Assembly (NCBI RefSeq): GCF_000242455.2
Contig: NC_019892.1
Location: 4,402,001 to 4,466,000 of the forward strand
From: Singulisphaera acidiphila DSM 18658
Lineage (GTDB): Bacteria; Planctomycetota; Planctomycetia; Isosphaerales; Isosphaeraceae
DNA length: 64,000 nt
Reading direction: 5' to 3'
In this document: piece by piece, positions 8,547-17,946 of the stretch
Numbering within the stretch: position 1 is the first letter of the stretch
Layout of the letters: the number at the start of each line of letters is the position of its first letter
Translations under genes and position numbers: made by a program
Notes under the pieces: model-generated
The model's database searches: none
What the model saw: only the letters and a program-made list of their open reading frames with translations
What the model was told of the DNA's origin: nothing

Positions 8547-8737
8547 TTTCTCGATCGGGCGATCGCTCTCAATGCTTCCGCATATATAGGCCCGTGCGTG
8601 CACGACCGGTGCGCCCGGAGCCTGGGTAATGTCTTTGCGTGCACACATCCTGATCCACGTGTTCCTCGCCCTTCCAGGTCGTTGGCTTCACGTCGGTCCA
8701 CGTACCGAGCGCCCCCACCGGGAGTTCTTTCGAAATC

Positions 8738-9790
8738 ATGCGTCGCCGTCATGGATTCACTCTGATCGAGTTGCTGGTGGTGATCGCGATCATCGCCGTG
8801 CTGATCGCGCTGCTTTTGCCCGCCGTTCAGGCCGCTCGCGAGGCCGCGCGACGTGCCCAGTGCACCAATAACCTGAAGCAACTGGGCATCGCCATGCACA
8901 ACTATCATTCCTCGACCAACGGTTTCCCCGTGGGGTTTCTGTACCCCCAGAATACGACGGGCTTACCCGCCCCGGCCCTTCACTATCGTTGGTCGGTCCT
9001 GGCTCAGTTGTCCCCTTACCTCGAGCAAACGAACATCTACAATGCTTTGAACATGAATTTTCCGCTCGCGGCCGGCCCGACGGGGATCTACGGAGTTGGC
9101 GCATGGACGCCGTTCCTCGAGAACACGACGGTCATGATGACGAAGGTCAACTTCTTTCTCTGTCCCAGTGACGCCGCACAGCCACCGACCACCCTGGCCG
9201 GAGGCGGGACTTCGGGGCCAAGCAACTACCAGTTCTGCACCGGGGACGGCTCACCGTTAAGTGCCAACCCGGGCGACGCCGGGGTCACAGTGCCCGCCAA
9301 CGGCGCGTTCATCCTCGGCCCGCCTCAATCGATCGCCACCATCACCGACGGTTCGAGCGGCACTGTCGCCGCCTCCGAGCAGCTCATCGGCTCAGCAGCC
9401 GGAGGCGCTTCGACGCAGAGCGGAGCAACCCCAAGGCCGCCCGACGTCCGCAGAGCCGCAGCCATTGGCTCGACACCCCTCTCCGACGCAGCGTGCGCCA
9501 ATCCGACGGGCTGGCGGCTCGACAAGGGATTCGGCTGGTATGACGGCGACTACCGCACCACCCTCTACAACCACTACCTCGCGCCGAATTCCAAACTCTA
9601 CGACTGCTGGCAGGCGAGCCCGCCGCACAATCCCGCCTGGAAGGGAGCACGGAGCAACCACTCCGGCGGCGTGAACACCTTGTTCTGCGACGGCCACGTC
9701 CAATTTGCCAAAGACTCGATCAACCTCGCCACGTGGCGAGGCCTGAGCACACGCAACGGTGGCGAGGTCGTCTCGGCCGACGCGTTCTGA
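8738..9790 (+). CDS. DUF1559 protein with pilin-like N-terminus
   Basis: A 350-aa member of the large planctomycete DUF1559 family. It begins with a type IV pilin-like cleavage and methylation motif ([20 protein letters not shown], residues 6-25), then the conserved PAVQAAREAARRAQC and NNLKQLGIAMHNY. The C-terminus has the family signature VNTLFCDGHVQFAKDSI. It is probably processed by a prepilin peptidase and displayed outside the cytoplasmic membrane; its function is unknown. The ATG at 8738 directly precedes the short MRRRHG leader. A paralogue lies at 23340-24317. Confidence 0.95.
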   Translation: MRRRHGFTLIELLVVIAIIAVLIALLLPAVQAAREAARRAQCTNNLKQLGIAMHNYHSSTNGFPVGFLYPQNTTGLPAPALHYRWSVLAQLSPYLEQTNIYNALNMNFPLAAGPTGIYGVGAWTPFLENTTVMMTKVNFFLCPSDAAQPPTTLAGGGTSGPSNYQFCTGDGSPLSANPGDAGVTVPANGAFILGPPQSIATITDGSSGTVAASEQLIGSAAGGASTQSGATPRPPDVRRAAAIGSTPLSDAACANPTGWRLDKGFGWYDGDYRTTLYNHYLAPNSKLYDCWQASPPHNPAWKGARSNHSGGVNTLFCDGHVQFAKDSINLATWRGLSTRNGGEVVSADAF

Positions 9791-10081
9791 TCCAGGCGGC
9801 CGATCAGTCCTCGTCGCAAAATCACCGCGCAACGTTCCCCGCAGCGGAACGAGCCCGACCAGACCGGATCAGGCGGTAAGTGCCGGGTCGGGCAGCCTTT
9901 GTCGTCGGTCTTCAACCCCGCCAGCCGGGGCGGGCGATCTCCATTCGCCCGGCCCTGGCATTGCCCCCACTCAGGGCGTTCTTCGCTTCACCAGGGCTCC
10001 CGGACGCAGGCGAGGGCCCCTCGGTAATTCGAAACCGGCCTGCCCGCTTCCCGGCTCAAGCTCATAGCCGGCTCCACGCAA
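9791..10081. other. Intergenic region
   Basis: About 290 bases between the DUF1559 gene and a convergent membrane-protein gene. No gene is supported. No strong terminator hairpin was spotted. Confidence 0.4.
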
Positions 10082-10495
10082 TCAGTTCCGAATCTGGTTG
10101 AAAAAAGCGGAGCCATGAACCAGAGCGGCTGTTGCGAAAAACGTCATATAAAAGAGAATTCCAAGGAGCAAGAGATAACCGATCGCAAGAGCGGCACCTC
10201 GCAAACGCCTAGTCCAGACAAGATACATCGGGGCCGAAATCCCCCAGAAGAGAAACATCAACCACTGAAACGAAAGGAGGATCGGCTTGCCGACAACCCT
10301 GGAGTCGGCGATGCAGCAATGGGTGACCACAAACGCGGTTAACAATGTGAGCGCGAGCCGAACCCCCTCCGATTGCCAGGTCAACGCGCTATGCAAGCCC
10401 CAAAGGATGCTCACGAGAAATAGCAATATGAGCATGTGCGTCCGAATTCGACGGTGCGCAAGCTCGATCATGAAGGGACGCCTCCTTCCCGCCAT
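10082..10495 (-). CDS. Small multi-pass membrane protein
   Basis: A 137-aa protein with about four hydrophobic helices: MLILLFLVSILWGLHSAL, ALTLLTAFVVTHCC, SFQWLMFLFWGISAPMYLVW, and AIGYLLLLGILFYMTFFAT. No family was recognised with certainty; the third and fourth helices around an APMYLVWTRR loop resemble small unannotated planctomycete membrane proteins. The ATG at 10495 (MAGRRRPFM) is preferred; an upstream ATG at 10543 would add 16 residues. It lies alone between convergent and co-directional neighbours. Confidence 0.65.
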   Translation of the reverse strand: MAGRRRPFMIELAHRRIRTHMLILLFLVSILWGLHSALTWQSEGVRLALTLLTAFVVTHCCIADSRVVGKPILLSFQWLMFLFWGISAPMYLVWTRRLRGAALAIGYLLLLGILFYMTFFATAALVHGSAFFNQIRN

Positions 10496-10757
10496 GGAAC
10501 CGGAAGGGCTGCCGGTGAGCGTTTGATGATTTTGCGAGAACATTCCCGAATGCCTGGGAGCGCGGGGGTCGCGGCCTCAATGAACAAGCGAGGGATACCC
10601 GCGATCCCAAGGGCTGAAATCAAAGACAGCGGCAACTTTGCTGGCGGCTCCAAAGATGCCCGCCGAATCCAGAAATCTTCATAACGATCATACCGTTGCG
10701 TACGAGCACGCCAAGGGTGAATTCGCGGGAATGCTCAATTCGAACTCGGGGCATTGA
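10496..10757. other. Intergenic region
   Basis: About 260 bases between two minus-strand genes. It should contain the promoter of the membrane-protein gene and the 3' end of the peptidase transcript. Nothing specific is recognised. Confidence 0.35.
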
Positions 10758-13412
10758 TCAGCCGGCGTCAACCTCAACCTCACACCAACCGAGGTCACGA
10801 AGCGGCCCGAGCACGACCGAGGCGTCGGCGACCACGACGGCCGCCAGGGCGTTCGGATCGATCTGACGGCGGGCGGTGGCGGCCAAGGAGTCGACGGTCA
10901 CCGCTCCCAGACGCTCGGCGAACTGGGCATGGTGGTCGGCGGGGAGTCCGTGAATGAACAGGCCCGCGTAGCGCGAGACCAGGGCCGCGGGGGTCTCGAA
11001 CTGGCGAGCCTGCCCCTCGATCAAGGCGCGGCGGGCGTCGTCGAGTTCCGTGGCGGTCGGCGGCCGGTCGCCCACCAGGGCCTCGATCTCAGCGCGGAGG
11101 TCGACCAGGGCCTCGGCGAGCCGGTCGGTCTGGAGGCTGGCGCCGACAAAAAACGGGCCCGCGCTGCGCCGGCAGTCGAAGTGACTGCGGACGCCGTAGG
11201 TGAACCCTTTCTCCTCGCGGAGCTTGGCGTTCAGGCGCGACGTGAACTGGCCCCCCAGAATCTGGTTCAGGACGAGCACGTCGGTAAAGTCGGGATCGAG
11301 ACGGGGCAAGCCCACATGGCCGACCCGGACGACCGCCTGAGGCGCTCCGGGCTTATCGAGCAGGAGGATCCGCGGCTTCTGACCTCGCGCAGGGGAAGCG
11401 AGGGTAAGGGGGGACACTTCCGGGCCTGACCAACCGGACAGGCGATCGTCGAGCGCCCGGGCGACTTCGGCGGGATCGACGTCACCGGCCACGATGCAGG
11501 CTGCTCGGTTCGGGCCGTGGAATTGCTCGTGGAACCTGCGGACGTCGTCGCGGGTCAGTCGGGCGACGATGGCTTCCTCACCGTCGATCGGCAGTCGGTA
11601 GGCGTGGTCAGGCGGGTAGAGGGCCCGGAGCAAGCCCCGGTGCGCGCGGGCCTCGGCGCTGTCGCGCTCGGCCTTGAGCCCGGCCAGGGTCTGGCCGTGA
11701 ATTCGCGTCCACTCCGACTCCGGGAAGGTCGGGTTCCGCAAGACGTCCACCGCCAGGTCGAGGCTGGTGAGCCAGTGCGGGGTCAGGCTCTGAAATCCGA
11801 CGTAGGCTCCGTCCCAACCGCAACTGGTCGAGAGGCTCGTCCCCATCTCCTCGGCCGCGCGGGCCAGGTCGATCGAGGAGCGTGAGGTGGTCCCCTCGTC
11901 CATCATCGCGGTCGTGAGCTCGGCCAGGCCGGCGGAGTCGGGCGGGTGCATCCCCGCGCCTCCCCCCAGGGCGATGGTCGCGGCGACGATCGGCAGGTCG
12001 CGCCGGGGGATCACCCAGAGCGGCAAGCCGCAGCGGAGCACCGTCATCTCGGGGCGCGGGGCCCGGAAGGGAACCGCCGCCGCGCTGACCGGCTTGAGGG
12101 AACGGTCCAAGGGGGGGACAGTCGTCGTCTCCTTCTTGCCGAGAACCGTGAGCCGGACCGTGGGGCGGTCGACCAGGTGCCGCCGCGCAACGCTCACGAT
12201 CGCCTCGGCCGTCGTGGCCTGGAATCGTTCCAGGTCGGCGGCCATCCACCCTGGGTCGTTGCGATAGATGTTGTAGGCGTTGAGCCGGTCAGCCACGCCG
12301 CCGAAGCCACCGATGTTGTCCATCGCGTAAACGTAGCCGGCCAGCCGCCCGTTCTTGACCCGCTCGAGCTCACCCGCTTCGAGGCCATATTCAGCGAGGT
12401 GGGTGAGTTCGGCGTGGAACAAGGCACGCGCCTTCTCCCACGACTCCCCGGGGCGGAGCGTGACGACCGCGCCAAACGATCCGGCGAGCTCGCGGCTCGA
12501 CTGATAGGCCGTCACGTCCTGGGCTAAGCCGGTTTCGACCACCAGCTTGCGGTACAAACGGCTCGACTTGCCGCGCGACAAGATATCCGCCAAAAGGACG
12601 AGTGGAGCGTCATCCCCCTCGAAGTGGGCGACGGTCGGCCAGACTTCGTAATACCGGTCGAGCTCAACGCGTTCGTAGAGGAGAATCTCCTCACTCCGAG
12701 TCAACTCCACGGGGGGTGTCCAGGGCCTCAACGCCTTCGTTCCGCCGGGGAGAGGGCCGAAGTAGCGTTCGGCCAGTGTCCGAGCCCGATCCTCATCGAG
12801 GTCGCCCACCAGGCAGAGGCTGGCGTTGCTCGGCACATAGAAGCGGTGGAAGAAGGCCTCAACATCCTCGCGGGTGGCGGCCTCGACTTCTTCCATCACA
12901 CCGATGGTCATCCAGCTATAAGGATGCCCAGGAGGATAGAGGGCCTCGGCCAAAATCCGCCAAACCATGCCGTAGGGGCGGTTCGCGTAATTCTGACGAT
13001 ACTCGTTCTTGACGACGTCCTTCTGAACGCGGAGCTTCTCCTCGGTTAACGCCGGGATCAAGTTGCCCATCCGGTCCGACTCCATCGCCAGGGCGAGCTC
13101 GAGGTGAGCGGCCGGGAGGTCGACGAAGTAATTCGTCCGATCGGTCGAGGTCGAGCCGTTGATGCTCGCCCCCAGGCGCTGGAGCGGCTTGAAGAAGTCG
13201 CCGGGATAGTGCTCGGACCCTTCGAACATCAGGTGTTCGAACAGGTGCGCAAATCCGCGCTGACGCCGTTCCTCGTTCTTGGAACCGACGTGATACCAGA
13301 GGTTCGCGGCCACCAAGGGTAACGGGCCCTGGCGTCGCACAATCACATCGAGGCCGTTGGCCAGCGTAAACTTGGTGAACCCAAGTTCCGGGAGACGAAG
13401 GGTGGAAGTCAT
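10758..13412 (-). CDS. Two-domain M16 (insulinase/pitrilysin) zinc peptidase
   Basis: An 884-aa protein made of two M16 halves. The N-terminal half has the inverted zinc motif HxxEH (HLFEH, residues 56-60) in RGFAHLFEHLMFEGSEHYPG; the downstream glutamate ligand should lie in the ALTEEKLRVQKDVVKNEY region. The C-terminal half (from about residue 450, RCGLPLWVIPRRDLPIVAATI) keeps the fold but has LAELTTAMMDEGT where the motif would be, so it is the usual inactive partner domain. Such proteins degrade peptides in a closed chamber. The start ATG at 13412 gives the family's usual N-terminus; the frame stays open further upstream without homology-like sequence. No signal peptide is visible. Confidence 0.92.
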   Translation of the reverse strand: MTSTLRLPELGFTKFTLANGLDVIVRRQGPLPLVAANLWYHVGSKNEERRQRGFAHLFEHLMFEGSEHYPGDFFKPLQRLGASINGSTSTDRTNYFVDLPAAHLELALAMESDRMGNLIPALTEEKLRVQKDVVKNEYRQNYANRPYGMVWRILAEALYPPGHPYSWMTIGVMEEVEAATREDVEAFFHRFYVPSNASLCLVGDLDEDRARTLAERYFGPLPGGTKALRPWTPPVELTRSEEILLYERVELDRYYEVWPTVAHFEGDDAPLVLLADILSRGKSSRLYRKLVVETGLAQDVTAYQSSRELAGSFGAVVTLRPGESWEKARALFHAELTHLAEYGLEAGELERVKNGRLAGYVYAMDNIGGFGGVADRLNAYNIYRNDPGWMAADLERFQATTAEAIVSVARRHLVDRPTVRLTVLGKKETTTVPPLDRSLKPVSAAAVPFRAPRPEMTVLRCGLPLWVIPRRDLPIVAATIALGGGAGMHPPDSAGLAELTTAMMDEGTTSRSSIDLARAAEEMGTSLSTSCGWDGAYVGFQSLTPHWLTSLDLAVDVLRNPTFPESEWTRIHGQTLAGLKAERDSAEARAHRGLLRALYPPDHAYRLPIDGEEAIVARLTRDDVRRFHEQFHGPNRAACIVAGDVDPAEVARALDDRLSGWSGPEVSPLTLASPARGQKPRILLLDKPGAPQAVVRVGHVGLPRLDPDFTDVLVLNQILGGQFTSRLNAKLREEKGFTYGVRSHFDCRRSAGPFFVGASLQTDRLAEALVDLRAEIEALVGDRPPTATELDDARRALIEGQARQFETPAALVSRYAGLFIHGLPADHHAQFAERLGAVTVDSLAATARRQIDPNALAAVVVADASVVLGPLRDLGWCEVEVDAG

Positions 13413-14126
13413 GAGGTGGGGCGCGTCCCGAGAAGAAGTTCCGTCAGGTCGGACGTGCCCGGTCTGCGTAACCCGCCACGCCGAGAGAGTTTCCACACAA
13501 TCGATTCGAGGCGGACGCGAGGCGCCCTCGAAATGGCAAAGGCCCGTGGCGCGCGGGCGAGGTTCCCGCCGCGCGTGCCGTGCTGGCCTGCCAAATAATT
13601 CGTGCCGGTTGCCGAAATCCCTCCTTTTGGGAAATTGATTCCGATTTCTCCGGTCACAAACCCACGATACCCGAAGTAATGACTCATGACTATCCGGTGG
13701 AAGATGCCCGATACCGCGCAACGAAACGGGCCCCCCGCCTGTCTCCGATTCGTTGCCCGTTAGTCATTGGCAATCGATTTTCAAGAATCCACCACTGTTG
13801 GCAACCCCTCTCGCAGTCATTGACACCGTCAGGTAAGATTGTTTCGATTGACGGGTCTGACGGTTTTTCTCTTTGCGACATTCGTGCGAGCGTTACAATG
13901 CCCCATGCGGCGGGAGACGACACCACGAACCGAAGAGGAAAGAAAAACCGCTTCGGATGCCGTTAGCCGGTAGGTCGATCACTCTGGATCTCGCATTTTC
14001 TGGCTTGAGTCCTCGGTATTGCTTATGGCTTTCTCAAGATGCGAGTCCTGCTTCCTCACATTGACCTAAGGTTAGGTCGGGTGTGGTCTCCAAGGTCGCA
14101 GGCGTATATAGACACAAGGCCGGGTC
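13413..14126. promoter_or_regulatory. Divergent intergenic region (714 bases)
   Basis: It separates the minus-strand M16 peptidase gene from the plus-strand PP2C gene, so promoters for both should lie here. No protein-coding frame with domain-like content is seen. The part at 13590-13960 is noticeably less GC-rich than the flanking genes. No operator or riboswitch was recognised. Confidence 0.4.
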
Positions 14127-15296
14127 GTGAACTGGGACGACATCATCACCGACGCCGCCGCAACCGATACTGGGATGCGTCGATCGAATAACCAAGACAG
14201 CCACTCCGTGGTCCGCGCCTCGACCGCCGAGGTCTGGCGCCAGCGCGGGCACCTGTATATGGTGGCCGACGGCATGGGAGCGCACGCCGTCGGTGAGCTG
14301 GCCAGTAAAATGGCCTGCGACAACATCCCCCACAACTACACCAAGACCAAGACCACCACCCCGTCCGAGGCGATCACCAAGGCCTACCGCGAAGTCGGCA
14401 CGCTGATCCATAGCCGGGCCACCGCCAATCGCGACTTCCAGGGGATGGGAACCACTTGCTCGACGCTCCTGCTCCTCCCCCAAGGGGCCTTGATCGCGCA
14501 CGTGGGAGACTCCCGAGTCTATCGGATCCGCAACGGCCGGATCGACCAGCTCTCCTTCGACCACAGCTTGGTCTGGGAACTCGTCAGGCGCAATCATCTC
14601 TCCTCCGAGCACGCGAACGTTGCCGTCCCGAAAAACGTAATCACGCGGAGCCTGGGCCCCGACCCCAACGTCGAGGTGGACATCGAAGGCCCTTTGGCCG
14701 TCGAGCCCAACGACGTTTACCTGCTCTGCTCCGACGGTCTGTCAGGCCCGGTCACCGACCCCGAGCTCGGCGTCTTCGCGGCCAACTTCCATCCCAAGGA
14801 CGCCTGCCGCTATCTGGTCAGCCTCGCTAACTTGCGCGGCGGCCACGATAACGTCACGGTGCTCGTCCTCCGCGTCGGCCCCTGGGTCGAGCCCGATACC
14901 GCCGACGACCTGTCGACCACCCCCGCCCACACCGAAACACCCAACGGTAAGAAGCGAGGGAACTGGAAGAGCACCCTGGCGAAAATGTTCAAGGGACGCA
15001 CGCCGGCCGTCGAACTCGTCGCCGACCACCCCTATCGCTCCGCCGAATGCCCGATCACCCTCGAGGTGATCGATCGCTTCTCCGAGTTGACCCGCAAAAT
15101 CCAGGCACACGCCATCGAGCAGGCCTGGTCGCTCGACTGGACCCAGTTCGCCCAGCACCGCCGTCAGGAGGGGGAGGCACGAGCCGCCGGCAACCTCCGA
15201 GGCGCCCTCCGCAGCCTGGGCGAAATGATCGCCTTGCTCGGCGTCGCCGCCCGATTCCACCGCAAAGGCGGCAGCGCAGCCAGCAGCGCCAGCTAA
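14127..15296 (+). CDS. PP2C-family Ser/Thr protein phosphatase
   Basis: A 389-aa protein. Residues 1 to about 255 are a PPM/PP2C phosphatase with the metal-binding motifs NNQDS, VADGMGAH, GMGTTCSTLLLL, AHVGDSRVYRI, LLCSDGLSG and GGHDNVTVLVL. It removes phosphate from Ser/Thr residues using Mn/Mg and would counteract the eukaryote-like kinases frequent in planctomycetes. The last 130 residues are an added Pro/Thr linker and a helical domain (ITLEVIDRFSELTRKIQAHA) that I do not recognise. The start is GTG at 14127. Confidence 0.93.
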   Translation: MNWDDIITDAAATDTGMRRSNNQDSHSVVRASTAEVWRQRGHLYMVADGMGAHAVGELASKMACDNIPHNYTKTKTTTPSEAITKAYREVGTLIHSRATANRDFQGMGTTCSTLLLLPQGALIAHVGDSRVYRIRNGRIDQLSFDHSLVWELVRRNHLSSEHANVAVPKNVITRSLGPDPNVEVDIEGPLAVEPNDVYLLCSDGLSGPVTDPELGVFAANFHPKDACRYLVSLANLRGGHDNVTVLVLRVGPWVEPDTADDLSTTPAHTETPNGKKRGNWKSTLAKMFKGRTPAVELVADHPYRSAECPITLEVIDRFSELTRKIQAHAIEQAWSLDWTQFAQHRRQEGEARAAGNLRGALRSLGEMIALLGVAARFHRKGGSAASSAS

Positions 15297-15391
15297 TTCG
15301 AGCAGGCCCCTGGCAGCGCCCCACCTTTTAGACGGGAAAATTTTTTGCGCCGCGCATTGGCCGAGCCCAGGATCACCCAGGACCAAACCCA

Positions 15392-16576
15392 ATGCCCTCG
15401 CCTCATCAGCCTCCCGATGATTCGACGACCTGCGCGCGGCCTGGCGAGGAACCGCCCTCGCGAACTCGTCCTTTGGTCCCGCCGATCGAGCTGAGCGCGG
15501 TCTATCGGATCGAGGGGCTCGACCAGGTCGATGCGCTCTACGAAGGGCGCGAGCCCGGCTTCATCTATGCGCGGGACGGGCATCCCAACGCCGTGCGACT
15601 GGCCTCGAAAGTCGCCACGCTGGAAGGGGCCGAGGCAGCCTTGGTTTGCGCCTCAGGCATGGGGGCCGAGGCGGCCCTGCTCTTGACCTTGCTCGGCCCC
15701 GGGGATGAGGTGGCCCTCTCAGAAGGTCTGTACGGCCGGACGGTCGCCCTGGTCGGTCGCGAGCTCGCGCGGTTCGATATCGGACACCGGACGTTCGACG
15801 CCACCTGCCCCAATTCGCTCCGCGCGGTAATCGGTCCGAAGACCCGGCTCGTTTTCGCCGAGACCCTCTCGAACCCCCTGGTCCGACTGGCCGACATCAA
15901 AGGCCTGGCCGAAGTCGCCGACGCGGCCAATGCGCCTCTTGTGATCGACCACACGTTCGCGCCACTGCTCTGCCGCCCGTTGGAGCTCGGCGCCAAGGTT
16001 GTCACGCACTCGGCGACCAAGCTGATCGGCGGCCATAGCGACCTGACCCTCGGCCTGCTCGCCGGTTCGAGCGACCTGATCGGCCGGGTCTCCACCGTGG
16101 CCTCGACCTTCGGCCTTTCCGGGAACCCGTTCGAGAGCTGGCTCGCCCTGCGCGGCGTCGCGACCCTTGCCCTGAGATCGGCGCGTGCCTGTGCAACCGC
16201 CCTGGCCCTGGCCGAGCGTCTGGCCGGCGCCAGGGATGTCGCGGCCGTCCACTATCCAGGACTGGCCGACCATCCCGATCATGTCCGTGCGGCCCGCCTG
16301 CTCCAAGGAGGCTTCGGCACGATCCTGACGATCGACCTCAAGGAACGCGGCCGGGCCGACTCCTTCATCCGAGCCTTGCAGCACATTCCGTTCGCCCCCA
16401 GCCTCGGCGACGTGGCGACCACCCTCAGCCATCCGGCCACCACCAGCCACCGGGGCCAGTCCGCCGAACAATGGGCCCGCCAAGGAATTACCCCGGGCCT
16501 CATCCGCCTCTCCATCGGCCTGGAAGACCCTGACGACCTCTGGAAAGACCTTCACCAAGCCCTCCAGGCCCGGTGA
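15392..16576 (+). CDS. Cys/Met metabolism PLP-dependent enzyme
   Basis: A 394-aa member of the trans-sulfuration family (cystathionine gamma-synthase, cystathionine beta/gamma-lyase, methionine gamma-lyase, O-acetylhomoserine sulfhydrylase). PLP-binding features: CASGMGAEAALLL for the phosphate-binding turn, VIDHTFA with Asp186, and the Schiff-base lysine in HSATKLIGGHSD (Lys210). The N-terminus carries the substrate loop YEGREPGFIYARDGHPN. The late TTLSHPATTSHRG matches the family's SLGG..SLI.HPA region. Which reaction it performs cannot be settled from sequence, and no sulfur-metabolism genes adjoin it. Confidence 0.9.
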   Translation: MPSPHQPPDDSTTCARPGEEPPSRTRPLVPPIELSAVYRIEGLDQVDALYEGREPGFIYARDGHPNAVRLASKVATLEGAEAALVCASGMGAEAALLLTLLGPGDEVALSEGLYGRTVALVGRELARFDIGHRTFDATCPNSLRAVIGPKTRLVFAETLSNPLVRLADIKGLAEVADAANAPLVIDHTFAPLLCRPLELGAKVVTHSATKLIGGHSDLTLGLLAGSSDLIGRVSTVASTFGLSGNPFESWLALRGVATLALRSARACATALALAERLAGARDVAAVHYPGLADHPDHVRAARLLQGGFGTILTIDLKERGRADSFIRALQHIPFAPSLGDVATTLSHPATTSHRGQSAEQWARQGITPGLIRLSIGLEDPDDLWKDLHQALQAR

Positions 16577-16629
16577 GCTCGGTCACCTGTTTTGCCCTTC
16601 GCTCGCACAGACGAGCGGTCCCGATCCTC

Positions 16630-16881
16630 TCAAGGAGGATCATAGCCCCCTGGATGCCAGGGGTGACAGCGCAAGACTCGGCCGATCCCCTTCCAGACCC
16701 CTACGATCAAGCCGTACTTGCGCAAGGCCCCGATCATGTAGCGGCTGCAACTGGGTTCAAAGCGACAGGCGGGGCCGAACAGGGGACTCAGAGTCTTCTG
16801 GTAGATCTGGATGGCCAGGATCAAAAGTCCGGCGAGGGCCTGGGCAGGCCATCGCCAGAGCGGTGTGACGAGCTTCATCAC
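16630..16881 (-). CDS. yidD: Membrane protein insertion efficiency factor YidD
   Basis: An 83-aa protein with the YidD signature: a hydrophobic N-terminal helix ([20 protein letters not shown]), [19 protein letters not shown] and the C-terminal [13 protein letters not shown]. It helps YidC-dependent insertion of membrane proteins. Its start overlaps the end of rnpA by four bases (ATGA), the classical gene pair. Confidence 0.97.
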   Translation of the reverse strand: MMKLVTPLWRWPAQALAGLLILAIQIYQKTLSPLFGPACRFEPSCSRYMIGALRKYGLIVGVWKGIGRVLRCHPWHPGGYDPP

Positions 16882-17282
16882 GGTGCTTTCGCCACCTTGA
16901 GACCGACACGTCGCGCGACGGCCTGGGCCAGGCCGGGCAGGGTTCGCCTCGCCTCGGCGACAGTCAAGCCGGGGCCGCGCGGAACGACCACCAGGTCGAG
17001 CCCGGGAGGAAGTTCGGCCTTGCTCAGGCGGAACGCTTCACGAATGGCGCGCTTGACCACGTTGCGCGCGGCGGCCGAGCGGATTCGCTTCCGACCCACG
17101 GAGATCCCCAACCGGGAATAATCGCGGCCGTTCTCAACGCCGTGGACGACCATCCTACTGTCGGAGGCCGAACGTTTGCGTTCAAAGGCACGTCGGAAAT
17201 CCGCAGGGTTGTTCAGGCGCTCATACGGTCGAAAGGTCGCCGATGGGGTCGAGGTCGCAGGCGGTAGCACAGGCGGGGTCAT
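16878..17282 (-). CDS. rnpA: Ribonuclease P protein component
   Basis: A 134-aa basic protein that helps the RNase P RNA cleave tRNA 5' leaders. The family core is clear: [44 protein letters not shown] (the RNR-type motif) and [11 protein letters not shown]. An N-terminal extension of about 20 residues (Pro/Thr-rich) precedes the core. It overlaps the upstream small membrane gene by four bases and yidD by four. rpmH, the usual upstream neighbour, is not present here. Confidence 0.96.
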   Translation of the reverse strand: MTPPVLPPATSTPSATFRPYERLNNPADFRRAFERKRSASDSRMVVHGVENGRDYSRLGISVGRKRIRSAAARNVVKRAIREAFRLSKAELPPGLDLVVVPRGPGLTVAEARRTLPGLAQAVARRVGLKVAKAP

Positions 17283-17560
17283 GACGGTCCTGATCCTCGT
17301 TCCTCAACGGCGTCGGGCCTAGGCTTGGTCGGTTCGATATCGGGCAGGGAAACCTTGCGCGGAGGGGAGAGGCCCTCGCGAATCAAACGGCCGCGGCGGA
17401 CCAAGTGCCAGACGACCAGAAAACCCATCGCGCCCAACGCGACGACCCCAGCGCCCAGCAGGCTGGCCACAGCCCGGGCAAACCGCGGACGCTCGCGCGG
17501 ATGCTCCTTCAAAAGACGACTCAATCGGCTGGGGGGAGGTTCAGGCATCAGTCTCAACAT
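17279..17560 (-). CDS. Small single-pass membrane protein in the rnpA operon
   Basis: A 93-aa protein with one membrane segment (VASLLGAGVVALGAMGFLVVW, about residues 32-52) flanked by strongly basic stretches (KEHPRERPRFAR and RRGRLIREG). The C-terminal tail is Pro/Glu-rich. No family was recognised. It overlaps the regulator gene upstream by about 20 bases and rnpA by four, so it is translated as part of the run. An internal ATG giving MPEPPPSRL is an alternative start that would reduce the upstream overlap. Confidence 0.65.
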   Translation of the reverse strand: MLRLMPEPPPSRLSRLLKEHPRERPRFARAVASLLGAGVVALGAMGFLVVWHLVRRGRLIREGLSPPRKVSLPDIEPTKPRPDAVEERGSGPS

Positions 17561-17888
17561 CAGAGCCGGAGTCGAAGTCGGATCCAGAATCTCGCTCGAT
17601 CAGATCCCGGAGTTCACGGGTAAAAGAGTCGAGCCGACGATGAACCTGGGCCATCTGGTCGCGGAGCTTGAGGATCGTCTCAACCCCCGCGAGGTTAATT
17701 CCGAGGTCGCGTTGAAAGCTGAGGATGGTCCAGATCCGGCGAACTTCGGTCGGACTATACCCCTCGACATCACCCTCACGAACCGCATGGACCAGTCCCC
17801 GGTCCTCGTATCGAATGAGGACCGCCGGAGCGATCGCAAGCTTCTCGGCCACCACGTCACGGGGGATTATGCGAATTGTCGGTATCAT
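17541..17888 (-). CDS. MerR-like (HspR/CbpM type) chaperone regulator
   Basis: A 115-aa protein with a MerR-type winged helix near the N-terminus (VVAEKLAIAPAVLIRYEDRGLV, EGYSPTEVRRIWTI) and a coiled-coil-like C-terminal half (VETILKLRDQMAQVHRRLDSF) ending in an acidic Asp/Ser tail. Small proteins of this kind next to a DnaJ/CbpA gene are either HspR repressors, which bind heat-shock promoters, or CbpM modulators, which bind the J-domain. It lies 58 bases downstream of the dnaJ/cbpA gene. The ATG at 17888 gives the expected length; a longer in-frame start is not supported. Confidence 0.8.
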   Translation of the reverse strand: MIPTIRIIPRDVVAEKLAIAPAVLIRYEDRGLVHAVREGDVEGYSPTEVRRIWTILSFQRDLGINLAGVETILKLRDQMAQVHRRLDSFTRELRDLIERDSGSDFDSGSDVETDA

Positions 17889-17946
17889 GGTTGGTCGAAG
17901 GCCCCGATCCGTTAGTCTGGTTCGGTTCGGTTTCCCCCGGTTGAGA

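Noticed and set aside
10758-13721. A longer N-terminus for the M16 peptidase starting at 13721
   Set aside because: The extra 103 residues show no family sequence, and the ATG at 13412 gives the usual peptidase N-terminus.
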